From contig SIJG01000032.1 in assembly GCA_023374025.1 (NCBI GenBank), positions 822,441-886,440 on the forward strand: a stretch of 64,000 nucleotides of DNA. Direction: 5' to 3'. The first letter of the stretch is position 1. Every line of letters begins with the position of its first letter. This DNA comes from Heterodera schachtii (Eukaryota > Nematoda > Chromadorea > Rhabditida > Heteroderidae). This document shows, in pieces, positions 63,557 to 64,000 of the stretch. Below the pieces are notes generated by a model. The model was not told the origin of the DNA, ran no database searches, and saw only the letters and a program-made list of their open reading frames with translations. The position numbers were made by a program, and so were the translations under genes.

Positions 63557-64000
63557 AAATCAGACAATTGCAAAGATTTTCAAGAAAAAATTCTTAGAAA
63601 TTTTTTTGAAAAATTTTTTAAGCTATTTTTTGGAATATTTTCAAAAAAACTTACTAATTTATTAAAAATCTTAAAAAAAAATCAGTGAAATTTTTTTTTT
63701 TGAATTTTTTTATAAAAAATTCAGCTTTTTTTTCTTAAAAAATTTCTATTTAAACAAAATTTCGCCGCCGAAATTTTGCCGCAAAAAAATTTAAACATTT
63801 AATAGAAATTTTTTAAGAAAAAAAAGCTGAATTTTTTATAAAAAAATTCAAAAAAAAAAATTTCAGCGATTTTTTTTTGAAATTTTTAATAAATTAGTAA
63901 GTTTTTTCGAAAATATTCCAAAAAATAGCTTAAAAAATTTTTCAAAAAAATTTCTAAGAATTTTTTCTTGAAAATCTTTGCAATTGTCTGATTTGGCGGT
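63537..64000. mobile_element. Large palindromic element, right tip outside window
   Basis: Starting at the GCGTTACTCAAAAAACCGCC tip, the sequence up to about 63765 is repeated in inverse orientation from about 63790 to the end of the window, including the tip-proximal words CAGACAATTGCAAAGATTTT and its inverse. The centre is ATTTCGCCGCCGAAATTTTG. Arms are about 220 bp and very A/T-rich. The window ends before the right tip, so the target duplication cannot be seen. Confidence 0.65.

Noticed and set aside
1..64000. Trans-spliced operon of the minus-strand genes
   Set aside because: Gaps between genes are 1-7 kb, far larger than typical nematode operon spacing, and the functions are unrelated.

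Overview
The window reads as nuclear DNA of a nematode, most likely a plant-parasitic cyst nematode (Globodera/Heterodera type). It is AT-rich, its genes are cut into many short exons, and three protein types point to nematodes: a patched-related (PTR) protein, a pepsin-inhibitor-3 protein and a very long secreted protein of Lustrin-type cysteine repeats. About one intron in ten among those I could phase starts with GC instead of GT, a trait I recall being reported as raised in potato cyst nematodes. The genus is inference. Exon models were built by hand from splice sites, reading phase and protein pattern; most close in frame to the base.

Layout. 1-8026 (minus): PTR gene, 26 exons in the window, 3' end outside. 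8027-14835: gene-poor. 14836-27892 (minus): 34-exon gene for a 1362-aa secreted protein with about 20 Lustrin-like repeats, holding a Mutator-like foldback element in one intron. 30151-32497 (minus): 247-aa pepsin-inhibitor-3-like secreted protein with a hAT-type miniature element in an intron. 32498-39092: spacer with a GTGATCRG-rich block and an 868-bp near-perfect palindrome. 39093-42660 (minus): 286-aa secreted protein made of one unknown cysteine module in two copies. 44016-51562 (minus): large coiled-coil protein whose last large exon carries five 129-bp (43-aa) repeats, each with a Trp-Gly-Trp motif in acidic surroundings. 54024-54648 (plus): small BRI3-like membrane protein, the only plus-strand gene found. 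55608-60488 (minus): second coiled-coil protein, 578 aa. 61856-63097 (minus): five-pass membrane protein, about 280 aa. 63537-64000: half of another large palindromic element.

The genes are not an operon or a pathway; they look like a normal stretch of chromosome. Four of the eight genes carry single-base frame breaks inside exons that are otherwise intact: one in the PTR gene, four in the first coiled-coil gene, one in the second, two in the five-pass protein. The Lustrin, pepsin-inhibitor, two-module and BRI3-like genes have none. Consensus errors are the simplest explanation, but real decay is not excluded.

No rRNA, convincing tRNA, CRISPR or prokaryotic features were seen.
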